Positions 56,201-64,000 of a stretch of 64,000 bases of DNA are shown here, piece after piece. The position numbers were made by a program, and so were the translations under genes. The notes under the pieces were generated by a model. It saw only the letters and a program-made list of their open reading frames with translations. It was not told where the DNA came from and searched no databases. Source of the stretch: Anaspis maculata (taxonomy: Eukaryota; Arthropoda; Insecta; Coleoptera; Scraptiidae); assembly GCA_949128115.1 (NCBI GenBank), contig OX421964.1, forward strand, positions 32,542,177 through 32,606,176, given 5' to 3'. The stretch's first letter is position 1. Every line of letters starts with the position of its first letter.

Positions 56201-57049
56201 ATCACTAATATTTTTTATTGGTTAGTCTGTCACAAAGTTCACCAAAATCAGTTTGAATAGTGAAAATAGAGGAGATCGAAGTCGGACCCTGTTATCTCCC
56301 ATATTTTTAAAAATGAACAGTATTAATTTTTTTCACTATTTTTTGATGTTTTGATTTGATTCCATATTATGTATGTATTGCTCTGGACTCTGAATGCGAA
56401 ACTTTTGAGACACCTTGTATGATACTTTTAATGGCGTTTCCTAAAAGATTACAAGTTTTGAGCTTTACAAGTTCACAAAATGCTTGGTTTTTCTGGGGCA
56501 ACTTGGGTTGGGGTAACACCTAACGTGGGACCTGTTTCATAAAGCTCCTTTGCAACTTTCCACTTTGCACTTGGCAAAATTCAGGGGAGTTTCTGAGACT
56601 TGAGTTTTTACAAAGTGTAAAGTGAAAAGTTGCAAAATAGCTCTATATGGTGGGCTTCTGGCTGGATCAAAGTGATTCCAAAAGAAATGCTTGAAAAGTA
56701 CAAAAAGCTTCAAATGCGTCCCAATTTTTTTTTCTCTTCTCCAAAGATCACATCTTTAGACCTACCATAAGGATAATTATACCTGAATGGGTAACTAGCC
56801 ATTTCATTTGGTTATGACTCATTTTTTCAGTCGTTTATAATCTGGCGTCAGAAGTGGGATCATTCTTTTGAAACATGTGTTCTAACATTTTCTTGTTTTT
56901 GCAGAATTGGTCGTGGAGGCCGTTTCGGTCGCAAGGGTGTGGCCATCAACTTCGTGACGGAGGATGACAAACGCACGCTCAAGGATATTGAGCAGTTTTA
57001 CAATACAAAAATCGACGAGATGCCAATGAACGTGGCCGACCTGATATAA
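44282..57049 (+). CDS. eIF4A: Eukaryotic initiation factor 4A (DEAD-box RNA helicase), complete, four exons, 419 aa
   Basis: ATP-dependent RNA helicase of the cytoplasmic cap-binding eIF4F complex; unwinds 5' UTRs for 43S loading. Exons: 44282-44301, 44692-45334, 52930-53381, 56905-57049, all GT-AG with consistent phase; stop TAA 57047-57049. All signature motifs are present: Q motif ([10 protein letters not shown], about residues 65-74), motif I AQSGTGKT (90-97), Ia PTRELA, GG, Ib TPGR, II DEAD (195-198), [19 protein letters not shown], Va LLARGIDV, and [13 protein letters not shown], whose HR and IGRGG halves come from exons 3 and 4. It ends MPMNVADLI, the family C-terminus. The length matches insect eIF4A. 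Introns of 390, 7595 and 3523 bp; the last two are packed with DNA transposons. No frameshift or motif loss, so the gene looks functional. Confidence 0.97.
45335..46292 (+). other. 5' part of eIF4A intron 2
   Basis: Mostly AT-rich intronic sequence with an (ATT)n run at about 45512-45530. No repeat family recognised. Confidence 0.5.
46293..49267. mobile_element. MITE split by an hAT insertion
   Basis: Outer ends CAATAGGGTGATTG...GCATG and CATGCAATCACCCTATTG; the halves 46293-46434 and 49058-49267 correspond to the nearly full copy at 61095-61404 in inverse orientation (CAATGCAATTCTCTAACAAACG, CAAAATGTCAATAGTGTCA and others). The interruption is the element at 46435-49057. Confidence 0.82.
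46435..49057. mobile_element. hAT element with CCGGTT subterminal arrays
   Basis: Ends TAGTGCTGTCA and (inverted) TTGTGCTGTCA, flanked by GTGTAAGG at 46427-46434 and 49058-49065. About 320 bp at the left and 400 bp at the right consist of repeats of AACCGGTCAATAACCGGTTA. Inside those, a second pair of arms (46805-47075 and 48370-48640) shares GCGTTGCGAAATCAATCC and GATGTACTTTGGTTTGAGCC. No transposase recognised. Confidence 0.85.
49263..50329 (+). mobile_element. Small transposon with THAP-domain ORF in eIF4A intron 2
   Basis: CCTATTGGCGAGT at the left and ACTCGCCAATAGG at the right are inverse ends about 1.07 kb apart, directly abutting the split MITE. It carries the THAP coding stretch at 49509-49730 and no catalytic domain that I can see. 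Confidence 0.62.
49509..49730 (+). CDS. THAP zinc-finger domain fragment (transposon-encoded)
   Basis: 74 codons with no frame break. [20 protein letters not shown] gives the first cysteines, then [17 protein letters not shown], the H-x-FP and following helix of a THAP domain; it stops shortly after (LWKI). The second half (CSxHF, LKPxAVP) is not seen in frame and may be on another exon or lost. A THAP-first layout in an inverted-repeat element fits a P-element-like origin. Distinct from the THAP remnant at 36650-36976. Confidence 0.68.
   Translation: MARVRRLGSKSGIRMEGGKIDSDKKWRRICCVSECESRCGNRKKEELHFHRFPSKAKDAGWVVKMTNSALWKI
50331..51145. repeat. Dispersed repeat fragments, related to 61430-61860 and 56220-56430
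   Basis: TCGACCCCCTCTATTTTCGT, AACAGACCAAAAAG(T/C)AATGTT and TACAGGGTGAATCGTAAATC (50808) recur near 61510-61610, the last as its inverse TTACGATTCACCCTGTA. The family is not identified. Confidence 0.55.
51146..52331. mobile_element. Foldback element in eIF4A intron 2
   Basis: TACAGGGTGGTCCAGGTTTT and inverse AAAACCTGGACCATCCTGTA; arms about 520 bp, sharing GGCTTATAGCTCCGTTATTATGCGCTT and the block with CAGTGGCGTAGGTGAAAGG. Its right arm contains the MITE at 51965-52103. The ORF at 51368-51697 is within an arm. Confidence 0.86.
51965..52103. mobile_element. Near-perfect palindromic MITE with TTA duplication
   Basis: TAGCGTTTTCGAG / CTTGAAAACGCTA with GAGCCGAGCCGGTTCGGCTC near one end and CCGAACCGGCTCGGG near the other. 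Flanked by TTA (51962-51964, 52104-52106). The opposite arm of the host palindrome has the plain site (inverse of GCTTAGTATG), confirming the insertion. A relative lies at 36265-36404. Confidence 0.82.
52332..52929 (+). other. 3' part of eIF4A intron 2
   Basis: No recognised element; ends in the acceptor TATGTTCAG. Confidence 0.5.
53382..55638 (+). other. eIF4A intron 3, largely unrecognised
   Basis: AT-rich intron. At 55101-55126 there is a perfect 26-bp palindrome, ACCATGGACCTGTACAGGTC continuing CATGGT. Otherwise nothing identified. Confidence 0.5.
55639..56213 (+). mobile_element. hAT remnant with BED zinc finger in eIF4A intron 3
   Basis: The right end ATGACCGGGCATTTGCCATCACTA is the inverse of a hAT-style TAGTGATGGCAAATGCCC terminus. 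The left side has only subterminal units (GAGCATTTATATAAATGCCCGGTCA), so the outer end is lost. The ORF 55859-56098 encodes [31 protein letters not shown] and MVKHLVKC, the W/F..CxxC..HxxxxC pattern of a BED finger, the usual N-terminus of hAT transposases; the catalytic domain is missing. Confidence 0.72.
56542..56645. mobile_element. Short palindromic MITE near the end of eIF4A intron 3
   Basis: AGCTCCTTTGCAACTTTCCACTTTGCAC against AAAGTGTAAAGTGAAAAGTTGCAAAATAGCT; about 100 bp, ending about 260 bp before exon 4. Confidence 0.6.
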
Positions 57050-57590
57050 ATGCGGTGGTGTTCGCCCTGTGTGATTCGACGTTGCCTAGAGTTTCTTTTG
57101 GTGTGAGTATTAGCGCCGCCCGAGCTGTTGTCTGACTGCGACTGCGACTCTTAATGCGAATATATTGTGCGCCAAATCGTCTCTTTAGGCTAGCGCCGCG
57201 CTCGCAGTGCTGCCCCGTGTATTAATATTGCCCGCAAAAATATAAACTCTTTAGGTGTATATTTAATACTAATATTGTTCTTTTTTACTTTTGATTTCTC
57301 ACTTGATTGGTAATTCTCTGAGTAACGTATTGTATCTGTCTAGTTTTTTAGTTGTATAATATTTAAGCTCTTTATATACTAGTAGTAATTTATAATAATT
57401 ATTGAGAAACAGCTGTCGCTTGGGGGTCGCCGTCTCACCATGTCCGCCCCCAAGCAGTACCGCTGTTTTCCCCCAAGAGGTATAGTTGGCTTCTGGAAAG
57501 GTTATTATAAATACAAAAGAGTTAGAAGGAAATCGCTTCCTTTTGGTGTTTTTTGATGTTTAACAATTTTGTATTATACCTAACTGATTT

Positions 57591-57596
57591 AATAAA
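57591..57596 (+). promoter_or_regulatory. eIF4A polyadenylation signal AATAAA
   Basis: First canonical AATAAA after the eIF4A stop, about 540 bases downstream (context TTTAATAAAAGTGG). Between stop and signal is non-repetitive sequence of mixed composition, consistent with a real 3' UTR. Shorter isoforms using variant hexamers cannot be excluded. Confidence 0.5.
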
Positions 57597-58542
57597 AGTG
57601 GTAATAACTAAATTGGGTACTCTTTTCATTTTTTTTATTTTATACAGCTTACACCTCTCCACAAACCAACTGTTTGTTGTGTCTTCCATTAATTTTGAAA
57701 AGATGATTACTGATGGTTGGTTTTTCTTTCCAGGCAACGACGCACGGATTTTGGAAATAAAGATCTTTGATTCCATTTTAAAAGTTAATCAATCAGTTAC
57801 CTGTACTCCGTTCTCCTTTTGCCGTTTTAACTGCTAACAATAGGATTTTATTAATTTATTCTTTTACTTTATAATGCTAAAAGTGGTGATAACAGTTTTT
57901 TTCTTTCAAAATAATGTACCTATTAGCTTAGGTAGGTAAATAATTATTGCATCAAGAACAGTTCCAATTTCAATCCAGTATGTACATTTTACAATAAATT
58001 ACTTTGTATTGAATTTTTGCAATAAAATTTGTTGTAATAAATTTCAATGTGAGTGACTTGAAGACAAAAGTGTAATGGTGAGGGTGTTGCAAGGATTACA
58101 ATATTAAAAAAAACATTTTTGGTAGAACCACAGGTAGAACATTATTCTGTGGTAGAACTCTGGTAGAGCTATCTAGTTTCTGATCAAGAAGTTGAAAGAA
58201 CATTTTTGAAGTGGTAACTTTCAGTTTTCTCAAGTTTCTGTTGTCAGACTTTGGCAGTGGCAGTGACGGAGAGACATCCTTGGACAGAGTTGAAAAAAGC
58301 AGCTGATGGCTGATAGCTGATGCCAATGAGTTTTGACGTCGGCTATAATTGGAATAACTAGTTGTGTGCTGGTTCTTGGTAATAACCTTGAGCCCGTGAT
58401 TGTTCAACTGCTTTGTATTTGGCGCGTTTCCATTAGTGACTTTGGTATTTTGACGTTGGCATAGGCACGCCATATTGCGCATCCTCAGTTGTCAACCGAT
58501 ACTTCCGTTACTCGCAATCCCGTCTGGACAACTATTCAGGCA

Positions 58543-58574
58543 TCAGTTTGCTGTTGTGCGGTCGCTGCTGGTTG
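58543..58574 (+). promoter_or_regulatory. Candidate profilin core promoter (Inr-like, weak DPE-like)
   Basis: TCAGTT at 58543-58548 matches the insect initiator, 108 bases before the ATG. GGTTG at 58570-58574 resembles a DPE but sits two bases closer than the usual +28. No TATA box precedes it. Weak, sequence-only suggestion. Confidence 0.3.
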
Positions 58575-58650
58575 GCATTTAGTAGTATTGGTTGCAAATT
58601 AGTGGTCGCAGTGTGTGAGGTGGTCCTAACTGAAACTAAAATTGATCATA

Positions 58651-58761
58651 ATGAGCTGGCAGGATTACGTAGACAAGCAGCTTCTGGCGTCCCGCTGTGT
58701 CACAAAAGCGGCCATCGCAGGACATGATGGAAACGTTTGGGCGAAATCGGAAGGATTCGAA
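58651..58761 (+). CDS. chic: Profilin, first coding exon (partial gene)
   Basis: Actin-monomer and poly-proline binding protein of the cytoplasm. The 37 codons begin [12 protein letters not shown] and continue through [20 protein letters not shown], the conserved N-terminus of insect profilin; W3 and Y6 are poly-proline contact residues. The donor GTAAGT at 58762 is phase 0 after a Glu codon. I found no second exon (the part with the actin-binding surface) in the following 5.2 kb, so the first intron extends beyond the window; the intron already holds an hAT MITE, another dispersed element and a dead Tc1 transposase. The ATG context is ATAATGAGC. The gene is probably intact, but only about 30% of its usual 126 residues is visible. 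Confidence 0.93.
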
Positions 58762-59073
58762 GTAAGTACCTTTGAAATAGCGAAATAAACTCTTTTTTTC
58801 CGTTTTCCACCCTGCTGCGCTTGATAATTACGCGCCACCCTGTCGGGAAACAAAAGAAGGGCTTGGCCGGCCACAGCCGCCTTCTTTGTTTGCTGCTTAG
58901 TGCGTGAAAGTCCCAGTGGCGTAACAGTGAAAACCCGCCGGGGATCGCGGGATGCGTTTTTGACAAACGAGAATTGGAAATTTTGCGAATGCACAGCCCC
59001 CTTTTCGAGACTTGCCGGTGCGGATACAAGATGGCTGCCGCTCGAGCATAGGTACGACGTGTATGGAAGTATA

Positions 59074-59106
59074 AGTGTGTGTGTGACTGTGTGTGTGTGT
59101 GTGTGT
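59074..59106. repeat. (GT)n microsatellite in profilin intron 1
   Basis: GTGTGTGTG interrupted once by ACT, about 30 bases. Confidence 0.85.
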
Positions 59107-60489
59107 CAGAAAAAGCACGGCAACTATTCGCCGATTATTGCCCGGTTATCTGTCTGATACTGCCCTGTCCTAAATTGCAGCAAAGTTGCACAACAGAAAA
59201 CTGTTTGCGAAACACGCACCGAAGCCGCAAATTTTAAAAATAAACCCGGTTCGCCTTTTTTAGATCCGTATGATGATGATGATGTCCCATGAGAGCGCGA
59301 AGCAGGCGACACGTCACTGGCGACTTTTCGGAAAAACGTGGGGCGCCTCTTTGGGGACGAGGAGGTCCAGTGCATTTCTTATATTTTATTTATGACTTTC
59401 GGCCGTACTTAATTGGATCGGGTTTCGTGTTAATTGGACACGTTACGGCTGCCAGCTCTCATGCTTTGTGGTTAAAATGCGGCAAAAGTACGGTTTTTCC
59501 GTTCCGTTTGCTGCAATGTGCAATCGCAGCTCGCGAGCACAACTTTTCATTCATTGTGTGCTTGGGCGAAACGGTGGCCCACGCGAAGGGGTGGCACATG
59601 CACACAACATGTCGACGGCCTCCTCGCTCCACCACCGACTCTATTTTATTGATCGCGATTCAGACGACACAGGACGGGACGGTCAATGAGCTCTCCTCTC
59701 TCTGCATGTGTGATGGCGTAGCCTTAACCTTCGACCGGCTACTTTTTATCAAGGCTTTCCCATTCGCCAACAAAACGAATAGGACGAAATGTTGTTACAC
59801 TCCGACAATGAATCCTCTCCTTGCGAGCTTTGGCACATAATTCACACTACTAATACTAATTCATAAGCCTAGATGAGTAGCAGGAGGTGCCAGAAATGTG
59901 CGACTCTTGCTCAATGCTCCTTGCTCCCAGTTATCAAGTAGGCCGCTCGAAAGTCGAAACCCGACTTGTTCTTGTTACCATTATCACCTCCAGTCACGGA
60001 CTCTGTGGACTCTAATCTAGTCCACTCTTTCCTTAAAACAAGAGCTGTCACAATAATGTCAGTGTGCGTTGACATGAAAGACTGACAGTGAGTGGCGTTT
60101 TATTGATCAAAATTCAAGCACTTAGCGACGTTTGCTTTTGTCACTGGTTTCTTGACATCTGCCTATAAATGACAGCTTGTTGACGTCCAATTCTCATCTT
60201 TTTATTGGTCGGAATTCGGATTTATCTGATCACTTTCCGAGCGATATGTGTGTCAGATACGTCACGCGATTAGTCGGACACTCAGGATCGTTTAATTGCT
60301 CGGAGAGCCATCCCCAAGAATCCCGAGATGAGATTAATTTCAAAGTAGCAGAAAGCCGCAATGGATGATTGAGATGATGAAATTCAATTGAACTTGGTGG
60401 AAGTGAGGGTTAGCTTTTCGATTAGCTTATTCACCTTGATGGCTTCTGATTTTCTTCAATTGCTGATGGTTCTCACTTTATCACCTGGC
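59107..60489 (+). other. Profilin intron 1, nothing recognised
   Basis: Non-repetitive, moderately GC sequence. The 183-codon frame at 59289-59840 overlaps another frame and resembles no protein that I know. Confidence 0.4.
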
Positions 60490-61033
60490 CAGTGATGGTA
60501 GTTTACGTGTAATCTATATTGTCTACTTGACATACGTAGACAACGAGTAGACAACGTAGACTATCTAAACTATGTCGACTATGATAGACAACGTTGACTA
60601 TCTAGTTACTTTTCCTTTTCCACTATTTTTATGTCAACCGCAACGTCAGAATTCTGATTGTTGTACTTATAACCTCTAAATGTTCAGAACAGTGATGCAT
60701 GTTGCTTGGTTTTGTATAAGTTTTGGGAGGTTTGAAGTTATGACCAGATTATTTCGCTCGTATAATAATCCCAAACCCTCGAAATCTACTTGAAGTTTAA
60801 TTTCTATGTAAAAATGTTTATTTCATGTGTACCTACGACTATCTATTATTGACAATAGCTGGTTGACTAAAAAGTCAATACCTATCAGTTTTTTATGCCC
60901 ACATGTCACTTTGACGTACGTGTAGTCTACATAGTTGACATAGTCTACTTCGAGAATGGTCATGTAATCTACGTATAGTCTACGCGTAAACAACGACGTA
61001 ATCTACGTCAGGTAGATTACGTCCCCATCACTG
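60490..61033. mobile_element. hAT MITE with GTAGTCTAC subterminal repeats
   Basis: Perfect CAGTGATGG / CCATCACTG ends with exact eight-base flanks CACCTGGC at 60482-60489 and 61034-61041. About 120-130 bp at each end is made of short units such as GTAGTCTAC, GTAGACAAC and GTAATCTACGT in both orientations. The centre is AT-rich without an ORF. Confidence 0.92.
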
Positions 61034-61094
61034 CACCTGGCTATAGTATGTCCTTTGATTCAGCTTTCAAAAATATAAGTTCGCGATAAGAACT

Positions 61095-61404
61095 GATATT
61101 GCATGTAGAGGAAGTTTATGGCAAAATGTCAATAGTGTCATTGTCATCTGTCAAGTTTCATCCATGTCGGAGTCAACGTCAACCGGACTAACCTCACTAA
61201 ATACTGTAATTTTTACGTGTTTTGTTAACATACTGTTTTTTTCGGCGTTTACGAGATCGAGATTGTGATTTCTAATCATTCTAACAATGCCTTACACCTG
61301 TTATGTGCCCCAATGCAATTCTCTAACAAACGTCAAAACATAACTTGATCCTTGCGCTGCCTGTCGGTGATCAGGTGAAAGAATTTCATGCAATCACCCT
61401 ATTG
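61095..61404. mobile_element. MITE, uninterrupted copy of the 46293-49267 family
   Basis: Runs TTGCATGTAGAGGAAGTTTATGG ... CATGCAATCACCCTATTG; the left terminal dozen bases are diverged. Contains the continuous sequence AATGCCTTACACCTGTTATG, the inverse of the site occupied by the hAT at 46435-49057. Confidence 0.83.
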
Positions 61405-61429
61405 CAAGAGGTGGCCCAAACAATAAGCT

Positions 61430-61860
61430 AGTTACGGCGCCTGTACGTTCAATTTTGAAAATCTTTTTTTTTTAACCCAACTTTTTTACCGTTAAAAGGT
61501 CAAAAGGTGGTCCTTCGACCCCCTCTATTTTCGTCATTTTGAAAGATTTTAGTGAACTCTAAAACAACAGACCAAAAAGCAATGTTCTTGATTTACGATT
61601 CACCCTGTATAGTAAATAAAATTACAAAACACATTTAAAGGTTCCAAAATTTGATTTTTGGTCTGATGAAAACAATTTACTAATTTTTTTTCAAAATAAC
61701 GAAAATAGAATGGGTCGAATGACCACCTTTTGACCTTCCATATTTCCCAAAAATGAAGTCATAAATTTTTTTCAACATTTTCCTGTCACTTTTGGGGCAT
61801 TCTTTTACCTGCTGTTCAATTTTCTACCCCAAGTTTGCAAACACCCTGTATAGTTGGACA
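61430..61860. repeat. Dispersed repeat, inverse relative of 50580-50860
   Basis: Shares TCGACCCCCTCTATTTTCGT and ACAGACCAAAAAG with the eIF4A-intron copy and has CACCCTGTATAGT ends at 61602-61614 and 61843-61855. Confidence 0.55.
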
Positions 61861-63270
61861 CTTATTTCTGAAACACTCGGTATGTCGGCCTTTTTTAATC
61901 GAGACTAATCATTCATGTCCAGAAAATAGAAATGTATGACAACCGAGACCGAGATGACAACAGTGTTATCGATTGTGATCGCGATTGCAATCAGATAAGT
62001 ACGCAGAAATAAAATTCAAATTGTGTGTGATGACATCACATCCAATTTTGTTGAATCTCTTGATGATTAATCTTTTTTTTTCAAATTGATAATAAAATGG
62101 ATTGAAGCTAGTCCCGTATTATGTATTTCCAGTTTCCACAGGTTACAGGTGTATAAAAAATTCTGACTTCGAATTTTCCTTCAATTATTTGAGGGGCCAG
62201 TGAATTATTTTACAGTCATTGATGAAGAAAGCTGGATACTTGTGATTTATAACTCATTCTGCATCGTAAACAGAAATTCAGTGCCCACCCACTAGTTGAT
62301 AATGAATTTTACTGATAAGTCTATCACAAACAGTTCCCCAAAATCTCTTCGAATCATAAAAAAAGAGGACAGCGAAGTCCCACTCATTGATCTCCCATAT
62401 CCCCAAAAATTAACGACAATAATTTTTTTTTGAAATATTTTTCCCGTGTTCTAAATAAAACTAACTTCCTGTACCTACAATTACTATTACTGCAAACAGA
62501 AGCGTATCTAGGTACAGCATGGTATTGTTTATTGTACAGGGTGGCCCAACGGAAACAACAGAGGGGGTTTTGGGCATTTCACTTAATTTTTTTGAAAAAA
62601 GCTTAGACAAAGATCGATTTTTATATCGAGGGGGACAACTGAAACATGCATTGGCAAATTTCTATCCTTAGCCCCCTCACTCCCACTCACCTTAACTTTG
62701 AAATTTCAAATGACACCATCTACTTTGCGAATTTGCGATGCATCAAATCAAAGAGTCAAATTCTCTTTCTGAAAACAATTTTTTTTCAAAATTTTTAACC
62801 CCTCCCCCAGTAAATTGAACATTCGAAGTATTTTAGGGGAAAAAGGAGATTTTTGAAAATATTCTATTCAGGAAGAGAATTCAATTCCATTCAATTTGAT
62901 GTATCACGAAGTAGGTAGTGTCATTTTAGATTCTGAAGTTGAGGTGGGGAGTGAAGGGCAAGGTGAAGGGGTGGATTTCTTTTTACACAGAAAATTTTCT
63001 CCCTCGATGCTGTGCAGGACGACGTTGACTGTACTGAAGACAATCCAGAGGTCAAGAATATTAAATTGAAAACTAAGAGAATTATACACACATGGCATTT
63101 ATCTAGGGATATTGATTTTTTCTCACAATTCAATGAAATTGGGAGCCAAAAAGACTCTCCCAAATACTTTTTCCACGATTAGTCAAATAGTAGAGATGAT
63201 ATATGTGATGTAAGTGAATGACGGTTGAAGTAAAGTCGAAAACAGCTCAAGACAAAAATTTAACATTCTA
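61861..63270 (+). other. Profilin intron 1, right part
   Basis: AT-rich; a single transposon-like end TACAGGGTGGCCCAACGG lies at 62536, whose partner I did not find. No gene recognised. Confidence 0.4.
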
Positions 63271-63279
63271 CATTTTTTA

Positions 63280-64000
63280 CTTTATTCAACTCAAATGGAC
63301 GATTCAATACAAAGTGTGGCCTCCTCGACTAGTCACCAACGCTCTGCATCGATTTGGCATACTTGATGCCAAATGGTTGAGGTCTTCTTGTGGGATCTGT
63401 TCCCAAGCTTGCCGTAGGCCTCAAACAGTTGTTGATGGTCATGATATTCGGCATCACCCTGCAGAACCCTTCACTGGAGCATGTCTCATGCATACGTGAT
63501 GGGGTTTATGTCAGGACTCTGCGCGGGCCATTGAAGAACGGTTTTTTCATGTTCATCGAGAAAATCCCAACGACTCTTGCTGTATGATGTCGTGCGTTGT
63601 CTTGTTGGAAGTCAAAATCTCCGCCAGCTTCTGCCGCAACCGGAAGGACAAAACCTTGTTAAATCTCATCCCGACGCTGAATTCCCGTCATACAGCCCCT
63701 CACCAAAACCAGTGGAGTCCTTATGTCGAGCGCTATCCCGGCCCATATCATGAGGGTGTCACCCCGGAAACTGTGCACCTCCTGGGCATTCCTCAACTGA
63801 TTGATGTTACCAGGTCGTCTCCTCACACGAATTCGTCTGGAATCCGGACGAATCCCAAACCGAGATTCATCTGTGAAGAGAACCTGACCCCATTCTTCAT
63901 TCTGCCAATTTTGATCTGCCCGCGCCCAGTCCAATCTGTCTGCGCGATTGCTTCGTGTTAAAGGCTAACATCTTAGCGCCCGTCTGGACCTCAATTGGAC
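63280..64000 (-). pseudogene. Tc1/mariner transposase, inactivated, N-terminus beyond the window
   Basis: Reading leftwards from the window edge: RALRC, an in-frame stop, PLTRSNRADRLDWARADQ, EEWGQVLFTDESRFG (first catalytic Asp), RVRRRPGN, DTLMIWAGIA; after a frame change near 63655 QQDNARHHT (second Asp) and, after another near 63590, DFLDEHEK and WPAQSPDINPI. After NPI, the position that is Glu in functional DD34E enzymes reads Thr and a stop follows shortly. With two or more frame changes, two stops and a lost catalytic residue, it is dead. It lies in profilin intron 1, antisense to that gene. The element's inverted end to the left was not identified. Confidence 0.82.

Larger units (their letters stand above)
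57050..58650 (+). other. eIF4A 3' UTR and eIF4A-profilin intergenic region
   Basis: Contains the 3' UTR to about 57600, then AT-rich sequence. The ORF at 58096-58482 (minus, 128 codons, Asn/Lys/Ser-rich) has no recognisable domain; I leave it uncalled. Confidence 0.5.

Noticed and set aside
59289..59840. 183-codon ORF in profilin intron
   Set aside because: Overlaps another sizeable frame, unremarkable composition and no known motif; likely a chance ORF in less AT-rich sequence.
60490..61033. GTAGTCTAC units as a bacterial-type or viral iteron origin
   Set aside because: They lie just inside perfect hAT ends with an 8-bp target duplication; a transposase-binding array explains them better.

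Overview
The window reads as an AT-rich, transposon-crowded stretch of an insect nuclear genome. GT-AG introns, a ZAD zinc-finger protein (a family expanded in insects), an insect-like eIF4A and an insect-like profilin start all fit. I cannot name the species. No prokaryotic, organellar or CRISPR signal is visible, and I recognised no tRNA or rRNA.

Supported host genes, left to right: the 3' half of Taf5, five plus-strand exons between 5960 and 9825; a two-exon ZAD/C2H2 zinc-finger gene (20529-21734, plus); a two-exon double-pass membrane protein (29527-31307, plus) resembling the APD1-4 N/M-domain family without a RING; a complete four-exon eIF4A (44282-57049, plus) with 7.6 kb and 3.5 kb introns; and the first coding exon of profilin (58651-58761, plus), whose remainder must lie beyond the window. 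A weaker candidate is a 199-codon secreted-like ORF (41814-42413, minus). These are unrelated housekeeping or regulatory genes; nothing suggests an operon or shared pathway. On the minus strand at 22700-26095 lie decayed sequences: a Crypton/DUF3504-type ORF and a copy of the neighbouring ZAD gene.

Most of the rest is DNA transposons, many of them long-armed foldback (palindromic) elements. Region by region: 1-1146 is the remains of a foldback. 1368-4849 is a four-level nest: Harbinger containing hAT containing foldback containing MITE. 4991-5290 is a MITE with a second copy at 40931-41220. 10153-16774 holds five more palindromic elements. 16951-19921 holds two abutting Harbinger-type elements with a large palindrome and an hAT MITE inside. 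22700-25300 is the Crypton remnant with a 267-bp tandem repeat in its intron. 26681-28274 is a 1.6-kb foldback. 33410-37555 is a stack of at least five elements including DUF4817-like and THAP remnants. 42500-43195 is a GC-rich ~120-bp tandem repeat. The eIF4A introns carry an hAT with CCGGTT arrays, a THAP-bearing element, a foldback and a BED-finger hAT remnant. 60490-61033 is a clean hAT MITE, and the right edge is a dead Tc1/mariner transposase.

The most useful general observation is that many insertions can be checked inside the window. Either the opposite arm of the same palindrome or a second copy of the host element preserves the empty site, so insertion order and target-site duplications can be read directly. 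Several otherwise dissimilar elements also share the terminal motif TACAGGGTG/TACAGGTGG. All coordinates were counted by hand and may be off by a few bases at element edges.
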